64,000 nt of DNA from Luteibacter aegosomaticola (GTDB taxonomy: Bacteria; Pseudomonadota; Gammaproteobacteria; Xanthomonadales; Rhodanobacteraceae): assembly GCF_023078475.1 (NCBI RefSeq), contig NZ_CP095741.1, positions 2,294,001 to 2,358,000 of the forward strand, read 5' to 3'. Numbering within the stretch: position 1 is the stretch's first letter; every line of letters starts with the position of its first letter. Below, in pieces: positions 43,610 to 52,599 of this stretch. Below the pieces are notes generated by a model. That model was not told where the DNA came from and did no database searches. It saw only the letters and a program-made list of their open reading frames with translations. The translations under genes were made by a program, and so were the position numbers.

Positions 43610-44251
43610 TCAGGTCGGCCAGCCGTTACCCAGGATGCAGTGGACGAAGTCGCCGCGATGGAAGTGAGGTTCCTTGTGCGCCATGACATCGGCCTTGACG
43701 TTGCCGAAGGTGGTCTCGGGTTTGTTGCGCACGCCGTTGTAGAACGCATCGATGATGCCGTGCTTGAACGCCGGGCCGCGCGGGTGGGCTTCGGCGACGC
43801 TCTCGCGATCATGCGTGTGCACGTTCTCGAAGCCGAGGCCGAGCACATCCATCTCTACGCCCGCGGTCACCAGGGCGATCTCGGGCTTCATGTGCTGCGG
43901 GATACCCGGCGTGGTGTGCAGGGCGATCGAAGCCCACACGGTATCGACCTGTTCCGGGCTGATGCCGCGGGCGAGCAGGAAGTCGCGCGCGACGTTGGCA
44001 CCATCGACTTCGAAGCGCTCGGTCTTGCTCGAATGCTCGGGCACCAGGCCCATGTCGTGGAACATCGCACCGGCATAGAGCAGCTCGGGGTCGAAGGTCA
44101 GGCCCTTGGCCTTGCCGGTGAGCGCGCCGAAGAAGAACACGCGGCGGGAGTGGTGGTAGAGCAGATCGCTCTCGGTATCGCGCACGAGCTGGGTGATCTC
44201 CCGGGCGAGCGCGCTATCCGGAACGACGATGCCTGCGATGGTCGTGGTCAT
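43610..44251 (-). CDS. HD-domain hydrolase (cyanamide hydratase-like)
   Basis: The predicted protein has 213 residues from ATG 44251 (AAAGGACG upstream). HD-superfamily metal ligands: HHSRRVFFFGAL near residue 33, AMFHDMGLVPEH near 63, and later His/Asp in ASIALHTTPGIPQH and THDRESVAEAHP. The arrangement resembles the cyanamide hydratase/Ddi2-like branch. A substrate cannot be named from sequence. It precedes the catalase gene by 136 bp. Confidence 0.78.
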   Translation of the reverse strand: MTTTIAGIVVPDSALAREITQLVRDTESDLLYHHSRRVFFFGALTGKAKGLTFDPELLYAGAMFHDMGLVPEHSSKTERFEVDGANVARDFLLARGISPEQVDTVWASIALHTTPGIPQHMKPEIALVTAGVEMDVLGLGFENVHTHDRESVAEAHPRGPAFKHGIIDAFYNGVRNKPETTFGNVKADVMAHKEPHFHRGDFVHCILGNGWPT

Positions 44252-44364
44252 GAGGGCGTCCTTTGGGTGGGTTGGTGGACACCATTTCACGGCCTCGGCG
44301 GGTTGGCTGGATCGAATGCGAAGTATCAAATCCAGCCAATCACCAGCCTATCCAGCCACCTCCC

Positions 44365-44461
44365 GTAGGAGCCCACCCTGTGGGCGACATCTTTCGCGAC
44401 AGCGCATCAGGTCCTGTGGCATTTTGGCGAAAGGCTGTCGCCCACAGGGTGGGCTCCTACA
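44365..44461. repeat. REP inverted pair, type B
   Basis: A GTAGGAGCCCACCCTGTGGG arm at 44365 and its complement ending at 44461, between two minus-strand genes. Confidence 0.92.
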
Positions 44462-44471
44462 AGGCGGTGGT

Positions 44472-45362
44472 TCAGGCCTTCTTGCCCAGCTTGCGGTCCA
44501 GGAAGTCGCCGATCAGCGGCATGATTTCGTCGCCCTTGTCTTCCAGTGCGAAGTGCCCGGTCGGGAACAGGTGGAACTCGAGGTCCTTCAGGTCGCGCTT
44601 GTACGGGTGGGCGCCGTCGGCCGGGAAGATCGTGTCGCGCTCGCCCCAGGTGATCAGGGTTGGCGGCTGGTGTTCACGGAACAGGCGCTGCACTTCGGGA
44701 TAGAGCGGGACGTTCTTGCGGTAGTCGTACATCACGTCCATCTGCACATCCTCGTTACCGGGGCGATCGAGCAGGCGCTGGTCGTGCACCCAGTTGTCCG
44801 GGGAGATGCGGGTCTTGTCGTCCACGCCATCCGTGTACTGGAAGATCGTGGTGTCGAGCTTCACCAGCCAGCGCAGCGCATCGCGGCTCTTCGCGGCGCC
44901 ATCGGCCCAGTACACCTTGATCGGATCCCAGAACGCCTTCAGGCCTTCGTCGTAGGCGTTACCGTTCTGGATGATCAGCGCGGTGAGCTTCTCCGGGTTC
45001 TTCAGGAACAGTTGCCAGCCGACCGGTGCGCCGTAGTCCATCACATACATCGCGTACTTCTGCACCTTCAGCCGTTCGAGCAGCGTGCGGACGATGTTGC
45101 CGAAGCCTTCGAAGCTGTAGTGGTAGTCCTTCACATCCGGCGCGTCGCTTTCGCCGTAGCCGGGGTAGTCCGGAGCGATCACGCGGTAACGCGTGGCGAG
45201 GTACGGGATGAGGTTGCGGAACATGTGTGACGAGGTGGGGAAACCGTGGAGCAGCAGCACGACGGGTGCATCGGCGGGGCCGGCTTCGCGGTAGGCGATG
45301 TTGAGGCCGTCGATTTTTTCGTTGCGATAGAAGACGACCGGGGGCTTGGCTTGGGTGTTCAT
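44472..45362 (-). CDS. Haloalkane dehalogenase-like alpha/beta hydrolase
   Basis: The predicted protein has 296 residues; ATG at 45362 follows GGAGA. The oxyanion region LLLHGFPTSSHMFRNLI, the nucleophile elbow YVMDYGAPVGW with Asp as nucleophile instead of Ser, and the C-terminal acid/His segments ITWGERDTIFP and HLFPTGHFALED are present. Asp nucleophiles mark dehalogenases and epoxide hydrolases. Substrate not evident. It is 38 bp after the FAD/FMN protein gene, probably in the same operon. Confidence 0.85.
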   Translation of the reverse strand: MNTQAKPPVVFYRNEKIDGLNIAYREAGPADAPVVLLLHGFPTSSHMFRNLIPYLATRYRVIAPDYPGYGESDAPDVKDYHYSFEGFGNIVRTLLERLKVQKYAMYVMDYGAPVGWQLFLKNPEKLTALIIQNGNAYDEGLKAFWDPIKVYWADGAAKSRDALRWLVKLDTTIFQYTDGVDDKTRISPDNWVHDQRLLDRPGNEDVQMDVMYDYRKNVPLYPEVQRLFREHQPPTLITWGERDTIFPADGAHPYKRDLKDLEFHLFPTGHFALEDKGDEIMPLIGDFLDRKLGKKA

Positions 45363-45400
45363 GAGGTATCTCCAGGGTGCGTGGTGTGCCGGGGTGGCGA

Positions 45401-46339
45401 TCAGGATTCGCGAGGCGGTACGGGCGGGTTGAACGGTGAGGCGTCGATGTACGTCCACGCGGCGCGCGGGATGGCGTCGTGGAGCAACCAGCGGTCGACG
45501 TGAAACTGCAGGTAGCGACCGGTGCCGCCGGTTTCATCGGAGGGATCGGGCTGGTCCCATTCGAGTGAGACGGTGCCGGTGAGCTGGAGCAGGCGGCCGT
45601 GGGTGAAGTCGGGGATGCAGATGCCTGCGTGAGCATCCACCTGCAAATTTCCCCAGGTATTGAACATGCTGTTGCCGGGATAGTCGGGAATGCGCAGCGT
45701 GCGTTCGTCGATCAGTTGCACGAAGCCTTCGTCGCCGCCACGGTGTGAGACATCCGCGCCAGCTTCGGCGTGGCGGCTGGCGAGAAACAGCGTGTCAGCC
45801 TGGGTGACCAGTGCCGACACGCTGCCGCGTAATGCCGAGCCGCTGGCGGTCTGCGTGGCAGTGCGGCGTTCTTCCAGCGTACGAAGCTGGCGGCGCTGGA
45901 TGTATTTCGGGCAATTGGGGTACGCCTCGCGGACGCTCACTTCGAGGTGCTTGTCGTCCTTACCGGTCAGCGTCCCGTTCACCCGGTAGCGGCGGCGGGT
46001 GCCCAGTTCAATGAAGAGCAGGCCGAGGTCCTTATTGGCGGCGAGATTGGTCCACAGGGGTTCGTGGGCCTCGCGGTAGGCCATGGGGACGTCCAGCGAG
46101 ATCTGCGACCCGTCTTCGGTATGCGCGAAGCCCGGCTTGCCGAAGAGCAGCGAAGCCCATACCGCCCCGGTGGCGTCGATGCTGCCGGTGGCCACCATGA
46201 ACTGGCTGGCTACGAACGGGCGGGCACCGCCGATGACGCTATCGCTCACCATGGCGACGTTGCGGGCGGCAGTCGCCGCCTCGCCAGCGCGGCGCTGGAC
46301 CGCGCGTTCGCCTTCGTGGAAGTGGTGGTTGCGTGACAT
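45401..46339 (-). CDS. Pyridoxamine 5'-phosphate oxidase-like flavin protein
   Basis: The predicted protein has 312 residues; ATG at 46339 has GAGGA. The central split-barrel segments (FMVATGSIDATGAVWASLL, LGLLFIELGTRRRYRVNGTL) and the second half (FLASRHAEAGADVSHRGGDE, NSMFNTWGNLQVDAHAGICI) match the large PNPOx-like FMN-binding proteins. It probably carries FMN and acts on a small redox substrate. It is divergent from a LysR gene that probably controls it and the downstream hydrolase. Confidence 0.78.
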   Translation of the reverse strand: MSRNHHFHEGERAVQRRAGEAATAARNVAMVSDSVIGGARPFVASQFMVATGSIDATGAVWASLLFGKPGFAHTEDGSQISLDVPMAYREAHEPLWTNLAANKDLGLLFIELGTRRRYRVNGTLTGKDDKHLEVSVREAYPNCPKYIQRRQLRTLEERRTATQTASGSALRGSVSALVTQADTLFLASRHAEAGADVSHRGGDEGFVQLIDERTLRIPDYPGNSMFNTWGNLQVDAHAGICIPDFTHGRLLQLTGTVSLEWDQPDPSDETGGTGRYLQFHVDRWLLHDAIPRAAWTYIDASPFNPPVPPRES

Positions 46340-46470
46340 GGGGGCGTCCTCGTTTCGATGGGTCCATTCTTCGAAAACGGCCCTGAGTCGGGAACGAGAC
46401 GGCTCGCAATTGATTGTTGCGCGTGGCGTAATGATGGCCCCAGGGCCCTTAGGCCGCCGGACGCACCGCC

Positions 46471-47370
46471 ATGGATCAGTTGCACCTGATGAAAGTCTTC
46501 GTGGCCGTCGGCGAGGAGGAGAGCTTCGCTGCGGCCTCGCGCCGGATCGATCTTTCACCGGCTGCGGTGACCCGCGCCATCGCGGCGCTCGAAGACGAGC
46601 TTGGGGTGAAGCTGCTGGCCCGGACGACACGCAGCGTGCGGCTGACCGAGGCCGGACAGCGCTACCTCGACGACACGCGCAACATCCTCGCCAGCATCAC
46701 CGAAGCGAACGAGGCCGCCGCTGGCGTCAACGCGGCGCCCAAGGGCAACCTCTCGATCACCGCCTCGGTGATGTTTGGCCGTACCTTTGTCATGCCCTGC
46801 GTCGTGCGTTACCTGCAGGACTACCCGGAGGTGGATGTCTCCGCGTACTTCCTCGACCGCGTGGTCAACATGGTGGAAGAGGGTATCGACGTCGCCGTAC
46901 GCATCGGCCACCTGCCGGATTCCAGCCTGAAGGCATTGAAGGTGGGGCAGGTGAGGCGGTTGATGGTGGCTTCGCCGGCGTATCTGGAAACGCATGGTGT
47001 GCCCGAACACCCGGCGGATCTGCTGCGCCATACCATCATCGCGACCAGCGGCTTGTCGCCGCGAGTCGATTGGAAGTTCGGCAGTGCCGAAGACCCGACG
47101 CTGGTGCGAACGAAGCCACGGCTGACGGTGACGGGTAATGATGCGGCGATCGCCGCGGCCGTCGCCGGGCTGGGCGTCACCCGGCTGCTGTCGTACCAGG
47201 TAGGCGAGGAGCTCGCCTCCGGCAAGCTCAAGATCATCCTGGCCGACTACGAAGAAGCCCCCTGGCCGGTGCACGTCGTCCACCGTGAAAGCAAGTACGG
47301 CTCCACCAAAGTCCGCCGCTTCATCGACCTGCTAGCTGAACACCTGCGCCAACACCCTCATCTGGCGTGA
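46471..47370 (+). CDS. LysR-type regulator
   Basis: The predicted protein has 299 residues. N-terminal winged HTH (MDQLHLMKVFVAVGEEESFA ... LARTTRSVRLTEAGQRYL) and a normal effector domain (GNLSITASVMFGRTFVMP, GIDVAVRIGHLPDSSL, VAGLGVTRLLSYQV). It belongs to the CrgA-like branch. It is divergent from the flavin-protein gene across 131 bp, its likely target. Confidence 0.92.
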   Translation: MDQLHLMKVFVAVGEEESFAAASRRIDLSPAAVTRAIAALEDELGVKLLARTTRSVRLTEAGQRYLDDTRNILASITEANEAAAGVNAAPKGNLSITASVMFGRTFVMPCVVRYLQDYPEVDVSAYFLDRVVNMVEEGIDVAVRIGHLPDSSLKALKVGQVRRLMVASPAYLETHGVPEHPADLLRHTIIATSGLSPRVDWKFGSAEDPTLVRTKPRLTVTGNDAAIAAAVAGLGVTRLLSYQVGEELASGKLKIILADYEEAPWPVHVVHRESKYGSTKVRRFIDLLAEHLRQHPHLA

Positions 47371-47409
47371 CCCGGGTTCCGCAACGCCACGATGACGGCC
47401 CTCAGCTCG

Positions 47410-47433
47410 TGTAGGAGCACGCTTGCGCGCGAT
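47410..47433. repeat. Single REP copy
   Basis: A lone type A arm with one mismatch (GAGCACGC) lies directly against the truncated ORF that follows; it marks the left edge of the AT-richer stretch. Confidence 0.85.
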
Positions 47434-47496
47434 ATGCTTGGCTTGAGTCCCGAAGACGTGCGGCGGCTTCAAACGCTTAAGGAAATGGGGTTGTGA
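47434..47496 (+). pseudogene. Truncated 3' end of a lost gene
   Basis: The 20 codons after the REP read MLGLSPEDVRRLQTLKEMGL then stop. This looks like the helical C-terminus of a larger protein whose 5' part is gone. It runs directly into the next small gene with an overlap at GTG 47493, as toxin genes often do with their immunity genes. Identity unknown. Confidence 0.35.
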
Positions 47497-47756
47497 CGAT
47501 GAAATTCAGGATGAAAGTTGAGCGGCTGTTCAAAGTCGGCGACAAGACCATTCTCGCTGGTCCACTAGATGCCCAACCTAAAGTCATCAAGGCCGCCATG
47601 TGCGAAGTGGTGATTGATGGTGCAGTAACCGAAAGAATAGGGATTGATGGTGAGGTCAGTAATGGCACCGAAAATAGGGATCTTTGGACAAGCTCGTCGA
47701 TTGAGTTAAACGCCAATGTGCTGACTTCTCACGAAGTCTGGCTAGTAGAGATCTAG
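47493..47756 (+). CDS. Small beta-rich hypothetical protein (immunity-like)
   Basis: The predicted protein has 85 residues from ATG 47499 (87 from GTG 47493). GGAAATGGGG precedes. The sequence (MKVERLFKVGDKTILAGPL, CEVVIDGAVTERIGIDGEV) alternates hydrophobic residues and looks like a small beta-barrel. Its base composition is more AT-rich than the flanking genes. No family is named. It may be an immunity or accessory protein left after loss of the upstream partner. Confidence 0.55.
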   Translation: MTMKFRMKVERLFKVGDKTILAGPLDAQPKVIKAAMCEVVIDGAVTERIGIDGEVSNGTENRDLWTSSSIELNANVLTSHEVWLVEI

Positions 47757-47796
47757 GTTTCTTATAGATGAACAAAACTCCCGCGGTGAGCGAGCC

Positions 47797-47955
47797 TTGA
47801 TAAAGTTCATCGATAGTCACGGTGGATTGTGGAACCTCATGGAGGACGATGAGCAGGTCGCGAAGGAGGCTTTGGGCTACTTGATGCGTAATGGGGTTAA
47901 GGTATTCAATGACCTCGGATTGCTGCGAGCGTTTGAAGAGTCGAAGCGCTCATAG
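47797..47955 (+). pseudogene. Gene fragment without a proper start
   Basis: An open frame reads LIKFIDSHGGLWNLMEDDEQ...LRAFEESKRS and continues upstream to about 47758 without an ATG; TTG 47797 and ATG 47839 are the only candidate starts. The composition is protein-like and acidic/helical. It is probably the C-terminal remnant of a gene, or a short gene with a non-standard start. Confidence 0.35.
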
Positions 47956-48057
47956 TGTCGGACGGGATGGTGTTGACGTTGGCAAATGACGTCTAGTAAG
48001 GCGGGACTGTTCCGCGAATCCCATTGGGCGATTCAATCAATCGGGTGACAACTGATC

Positions 48058-48537
48058 ATGCATCAACGGACCGTCGAAACCTTCGAAGAGCTCGCCAGTA
48101 AGGATTGGTTCTCTTGCGTTGGTATTCGTGACTCAGGGCGAGTGTCGTTTGCATCGAGTTGGGATGAAGCGCTCGCAGCGAGTGAGTCACCGTACTGGAG
48201 GGACCTTTGCGAGGAGGCGGCTAATCAGTACCGTGAACGACTAGTGGAGCGCGACCGGGATCGCTTCAATGAGTGGAATAAGGTCGTTCGAATGGTCAAG
48301 GCCGTATCAGTCCCGTTGGTCACTCGGAAAACAGAGTCGATTGTCGCGGCGCATAACCTTCCGCACACGTTTGTAGGCAGCGTTCAATGGGACATCCTGC
48401 ATCTCGGGATGGAGTCGGAATTTGCCGATGTTTTTCCGCCTGGGTTCTATGCAAGCCAGGCGTATTGGTACGCTGGCGGGCATTTCCCCTGTGGGTGGGA
48501 GGGGGCCTTCCCGGAGGGACGGCTTGTCGTCTTTTAG
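48058..48537 (+). CDS. Hypothetical protein (immunity-like)
   Basis: The predicted protein has 159 residues, starting MHQRTVETFEELASKDWFSC. It is Trp- and acid-rich with no signal peptide or transmembrane helix, ending WYAGGHFPCGWEGAFPEGRL. No ribosome-binding site is obvious. Codon use and AT content differ from the flanks, as in horizontally acquired genes. Size and context resemble polymorphic-toxin immunity proteins. No known motif is visible. Confidence 0.55.
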   Translation: MHQRTVETFEELASKDWFSCVGIRDSGRVSFASSWDEALAASESPYWRDLCEEAANQYRERLVERDRDRFNEWNKVVRMVKAVSVPLVTRKTESIVAAHNLPHTFVGSVQWDILHLGMESEFADVFPPGFYASQAYWYAGGHFPCGWEGAFPEGRLVVF

Positions 48538-48659
48538 CTCGCGCCCGTCCCCTCGTTACATCAGACGAAGGCCTGTAAGCTTCTGACGGAACAACAGGCA
48601 TGGAGCGGGCAGGGGTAAAAGGGGGCAGGAATTGCAAGGTTCGCGAGGGTTAATGCTCA

Positions 48660-49109
48660 ATGGATAGATTGTCAGGCGACTTTGAGGCCGCGCTGAAAGA
48701 TCTCAGGTCGCATGCGTTGGCGATTGATGAGTTTAAACAATGGGTTCTTTCTCACAAGGATGCGCTGTCGAACCAAGTGAGCAGGGGCGCCTATCTGCGA
48801 CTCGTCCGCGGTGATATGGGCGAGGTGATGGCGAGCGTTTCCGTGATTCTTCCCGGCTGTTCGCATTGCGATACTATTTGCTCGCAGGGTGTATTTGATT
48901 CGAGGATCGAACAGCAGGAATGCGAAAAACGCGTTGACGCTGCGCTCGCTTGCGGGGAGATGCGTCGGATTGGACGGCCCGATTGGTTTAGGCCACGGCA
49001 TCCTCAGTTAGGAGCCGATGGTTACTTCGAATGCATGGCTTGCGCTTCAGTATGGACGCTAGTCGAGCCGGAGCGAGAAGGTCGCGGTCTGTGGGAGCGA
49101 ATCGCTTAA
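48660..49109 (+). CDS. Hypothetical protein with zinc-ribbon-like tail (immunity-like)
   Basis: The predicted protein has 149 residues. Cysteines cluster as GCSHCDTIC near residue 65 and FECMACASVWTL near 125, the latter followed by EPEREGRGLWERI. A cysteine-pair ribbon with this W.L..P....RG.W ending is similar to small proteins found next to Rhs-type toxins, recalled without a search. No toxin is adjacent. The 195 bp that follow (49110-49304) contain no gene I can support. Confidence 0.55.
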   Translation: MDRLSGDFEAALKDLRSHALAIDEFKQWVLSHKDALSNQVSRGAYLRLVRGDMGEVMASVSVILPGCSHCDTICSQGVFDSRIEQQECEKRVDAALACGEMRRIGRPDWFRPRHPQLGADGYFECMACASVWTLVEPEREGRGLWERIA

Positions 49110-49304
49110 CTTGCCAGTTCGTGATTGACCTGGCCTGATCGGCTCCTTCACCCGGAGGGCGCGCTTCCTAGCCAAACGCGAGACCGTTAGCGACAAGCTT
49201 GTCCCGATCGTCCAGCGGCTCAGGCCAACCAATGGCACGTTTGCCCTCGCGCTAGCCGCTATATGGTCGGGGCCGACTCGCAGGTAGGGGTGCCAGGGAA
49301 GCGC

Positions 49305-52300
49305 ATGAATGTTTTTGCTCCATTGATCCGGCGCCCGGCGGGCGCGTCATTGCTGGGCATTGGCCTGCTTATCGCGGGACTCTGGGCGTATCGGCTATTG
49401 GGCGTGGCGGCGTTGCCTACCATGGCTATTCCTGCGGTCTTCGTCACCACGTCGCTGCCTGGTGCGAATGCAGACACCATGGCGAATACTGTTATGGCGC
49501 CGCTGGAGCGGCATCTCGGCCGCATTCCTGGCGTCACGCAGCTCTCCGGTACGGCTAGCGAGGGCTCGGCCCAGGTCCAGCTGCTATTCGAATTCGGCAC
49601 GAATACCGATGCAGCCGCGCGTGATGTGCAGGCAGCGATCAACGCCGCCGCGACAGATCTGCCTCCCGGCTTGCCTTCGCCGCCGCAGTACTTCAAGTTC
49701 GACACCTCGCAGATGCCGGTGGTTTTGGTGGCACTGAGTTCACCAAGCCTGCCGCCGGATCGGCTCTACGACCTGGCCGATTCACTGGCCAAGCCGGAAA
49801 TCTCTCGCGTCGATGGCGTTGCGAACGTGCAGGTATCGGGCGGTTCAGCGCATGCGGTGCGCGTCGAGCTGGATAGCCTGGCGCTCGCCGCCAAGGGCAT
49901 GACCTCGGGCGATGTGAGCAATGCGCTGATCGCGGCCAATGTCACCTCGGCGCTGGGTAGCCTGCAGGCCGGGCATAGTCAAATGATGCTGCTGGCGAAC
50001 GATGCGCTGACCTCGCCGGCTGATTTCGCGCGACTGGTCGTGGCCTCGCGCAATGGCACGCCGGTGCGGTTAAGCGACATCGCGGCGATCACCAGCGGAC
50101 AGGAAGACGAATACCAGGCCGCGTGGTTGAACGGCCAGCGCAGCGTCGTGCTGCAGGTGAGCAAGCGGCCAGAGGCGAATGCCGTCGCCACGGTCGACGC
50201 CATCAAGGCGAGGATTCCCGCACTTCGCGCCCTGTTTCCCGCCGATACGCAGGTCACGCCCATCTTCGACCTGACCCAGACGACGAAGACCGCGCTTCAC
50301 GAAGTGGAGATTGCCCTCGGCATCAGCGTGCTGATGGTGGCAGGTGTGATGTTGTTATTCCTTCGTCGCCTGGGACCAACGCTGATTGCCATGGTCAGTG
50401 TGCCCTTGTCGCTCGCCGGGGCCTTCGGGGTCATGTGGCTGCTGGGCTATTCGTTGAACACGCTCTCGCTGGTCGCGTTGGTGCTGGCCATTGGCTTCGT
50501 GGTGGACGATGCGATCGTGGTGATCGAGAACATCGTGCGGCACATGGAACTCGGCATGCCACCACTCGAGGCAGCGCTGCTCGGTACGCGGGAAATCGGC
50601 TTCACCGTCGTTTCGATCACGCTGTCGCTGATCGCCGTGTTCGCGCCCATGGTGTTTGGCAACAACATGTTCGTGTCGCTGGTGCACGAGTTCTCGGTGA
50701 CCCTGGTTGCAGCGATCGTCGTCAGCGCCATCGTTTCGCTGACCATTACGCCGGCTTTGTGCGGCCGTTACCTCGTGCACCATCCCGAGGGCGATGTATC
50801 GCGGGTGGGGGCAGCACTGGCGCGCTGGGATAATGCCGTCCTTCGCCGCTACGAACGCATGCTGCACTGGTCGATGCGGCACCGCCGGCTCATGCGCTGG
50901 CAGCCCGCATTGCTGCTCATACTGACCGGCGGTCTGGCCGTTGCAGTGGCCGCCACGGCGGGAGGTGCGATCATGCCCGACGAGGACCTGGGCATGTTCC
51001 AGGTGGGCCTGACCTCCGAGGCGAATGTTTCGCCCGAGCGCCTCGCGGAGCGCACCCGTTACGTCGCCGGCCTCGTCCAGGCCGATCCCGCGGTGGCCGA
51101 CGTGACGGCCATTCTCGGCGGCAACGGCGGTGGCGCCGTGGGCAATTCGGCCAGCATGTACGTCGGCATGAAGCCACCCGGCGAGCGGACGGCTAACGTG
51201 AAGGACGTGATCAGCCGCCTCTCGGAGAAGACCAAGGCCTTCCCGGACGTCACCGTGGTGATGACACCGATCCAGTTCTTCGGCGGTGGGGGCGACACAC
51301 GGTCGGGCGGGCCGCAGTACCAGGTGCAGCTGACGAGCACGTCGGGCATCAGCCTGCAGGACACGACGCTTGCGGTGGCAAAGCAGCTTCGCGCCATGCC
51401 GCAGTTGCGTGATGTCAGCACCAGCTTCGATACGATCGGCAACGAGCAGGCGCTGACCGTCGATCGCGATTCGGCTGCACGCCTTGGCGTGAGTATGGCC
51501 GCCGTGGATGATGCCTTGTACAACGCCTTCGGCCAGCGCCCTGTATCGACGATCTTCTCGGAGATCAGCCAGTATCGGGTGATCTTGACGGCGTCAGGTG
51601 CGCATTCCTTACAGCCCGGTAGCCTTCTCAACACTTACGTGCGAAGCAGCGCTGGAAGCATGGTTCCTTTGTCGGCGATCGCACGGATTGCCCGTTCCAT
51701 TACACCCACGGGCATCAGCCACCACAACCAGCTGGAATCCTCGTCGATCAGCTACAACCTTGCGCCAGACGTGAATCAGGTGCAGGGCATGCGGATCGTC
51801 GACAGCCTGATCGATCACACGCGGTTACCGCCCGGCGTGCAGAAGGAGGAGACGGGCTCTAACCAGAAGCTGATCGAGGCGGTGACGGGTGCGTTGGTCA
51901 TGCTGGCATCGGTCATTGCCATCATGTACGTGCTGCTCGGCGTGCTCTACGAAAGCCTCATCCACCCCTTGACGATCCTTTCCACGCTCCCCGCAGCCGG
52001 CATGGGTGCCTATCTGGCCATGTTCGTCACCCAGACACCGCTCACCCTGATGTCGGTGATCGCGGTGCTGATGCTCATCGGTATCGTGAAGAAGAACGCC
52101 ATCATGATGGTCGACTTCGCCCTCGTAGCCGAGCGGGAGCGGGGCATGTCGCCTGTGGAAGCCATCACTGAGGCTGCTCTGGTGCGCTTTCGGCCGATCA
52201 CCATGACCACGCTGGCTGCGATGGGTGCGGCTCTGCCGTTGGCCATTGGCTTCGGGGTGGGGTCCGAAATGCGTGTGCCGCTGGGTATCGCCATCCTGGG

Positions 52301-52412
52301 TGGGTTGCTGGTCTCGCAGTTGCTGACTTTGCTTAGCACGCCTGCCATCTACTTATGGCAGCATGACCGTCGAGCGAAGAAAGCCCTGCGGATGACCCTC
52401 GCCACCCTGTAG
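49305..52412 (+). CDS. RND efflux permease (HAE/MdtB-MdtC type), orphan
   Basis: The predicted protein has 1035 residues, the usual length for RND pumps; ATG at 49305 follows AGGGAAG. Twelve transmembrane segments and two large periplasmic loops are apparent. The proton-relay Asp pair is in LAIGFVVDDAIVVIEN, with a Lys in VLMLIGIVKKNAIMMVDFAL. It would expel drugs or other amphiphiles using the proton gradient. No membrane-fusion protein or outer-membrane factor gene is adjacent, which is unusual. The TAG stop comes from a REP element. Confidence 0.92.
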   Translation: MNVFAPLIRRPAGASLLGIGLLIAGLWAYRLLGVAALPTMAIPAVFVTTSLPGANADTMANTVMAPLERHLGRIPGVTQLSGTASEGSAQVQLLFEFGTNTDAAARDVQAAINAAATDLPPGLPSPPQYFKFDTSQMPVVLVALSSPSLPPDRLYDLADSLAKPEISRVDGVANVQVSGGSAHAVRVELDSLALAAKGMTSGDVSNALIAANVTSALGSLQAGHSQMMLLANDALTSPADFARLVVASRNGTPVRLSDIAAITSGQEDEYQAAWLNGQRSVVLQVSKRPEANAVATVDAIKARIPALRALFPADTQVTPIFDLTQTTKTALHEVEIALGISVLMVAGVMLLFLRRLGPTLIAMVSVPLSLAGAFGVMWLLGYSLNTLSLVALVLAIGFVVDDAIVVIENIVRHMELGMPPLEAALLGTREIGFTVVSITLSLIAVFAPMVFGNNMFVSLVHEFSVTLVAAIVVSAIVSLTITPALCGRYLVHHPEGDVSRVGAALARWDNAVLRRYERMLHWSMRHRRLMRWQPALLLILTGGLAVAVAATAGGAIMPDEDLGMFQVGLTSEANVSPERLAERTRYVAGLVQADPAVADVTAILGGNGGGAVGNSASMYVGMKPPGERTANVKDVISRLSEKTKAFPDVTVVMTPIQFFGGGGDTRSGGPQYQVQLTSTSGISLQDTTLAVAKQLRAMPQLRDVSTSFDTIGNEQALTVDRDSAARLGVSMAAVDDALYNAFGQRPVSTIFSEISQYRVILTASGAHSLQPGSLLNTYVRSSAGSMVPLSAIARIARSITPTGISHHNQLESSSISYNLAPDVNQVQGMRIVDSLIDHTRLPPGVQKEETGSNQKLIEAVTGALVMLASVIAIMYVLLGVLYESLIHPLTILSTLPAAGMGAYLAMFVTQTPLTLMSVIAVLMLIGIVKKNAIMMVDFALVAERERGMSPVEAITEAALVRFRPITMTTLAAMGAALPLAIGFGVGSEMRVPLGIAILGGLLVSQLLTLLSTPAIYLWQHDRRAKKALRMTLATL

Positions 52413-52453
52413 GAGCGCGCTTGCGCGCGATCGCGCGCAAGCGCGCTCCTACA
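52408..52453. repeat. REP inverted pair with no spacer (46-bp palindrome)
   Basis: Two REP arms abut directly, giving a near-perfect 46-bp palindrome. It supplies the TAG of the RND gene and could serve as its terminator. Confidence 0.92.
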
Positions 52454-52599
52454 GGGTTGTAATTATCAGTCCCGGCGACCTCGGGGGGTATATCCGGAGC
52501 GACAGGGCGTTAAAAGGCGGGTGCGAACACGCTGCGAGACGTGACTGGTAAAAGGAAACACGATGCTTCGGCTTGACGGAACTACAAGGAGAGAGGCGA

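Noticed and set aside
48538..48659. Transposon remnant (AAAAGGGGGCAGG text)
   Set aside because: The stretch resembles text seen near transposases, but no inverted repeats or transposase frame could be found.
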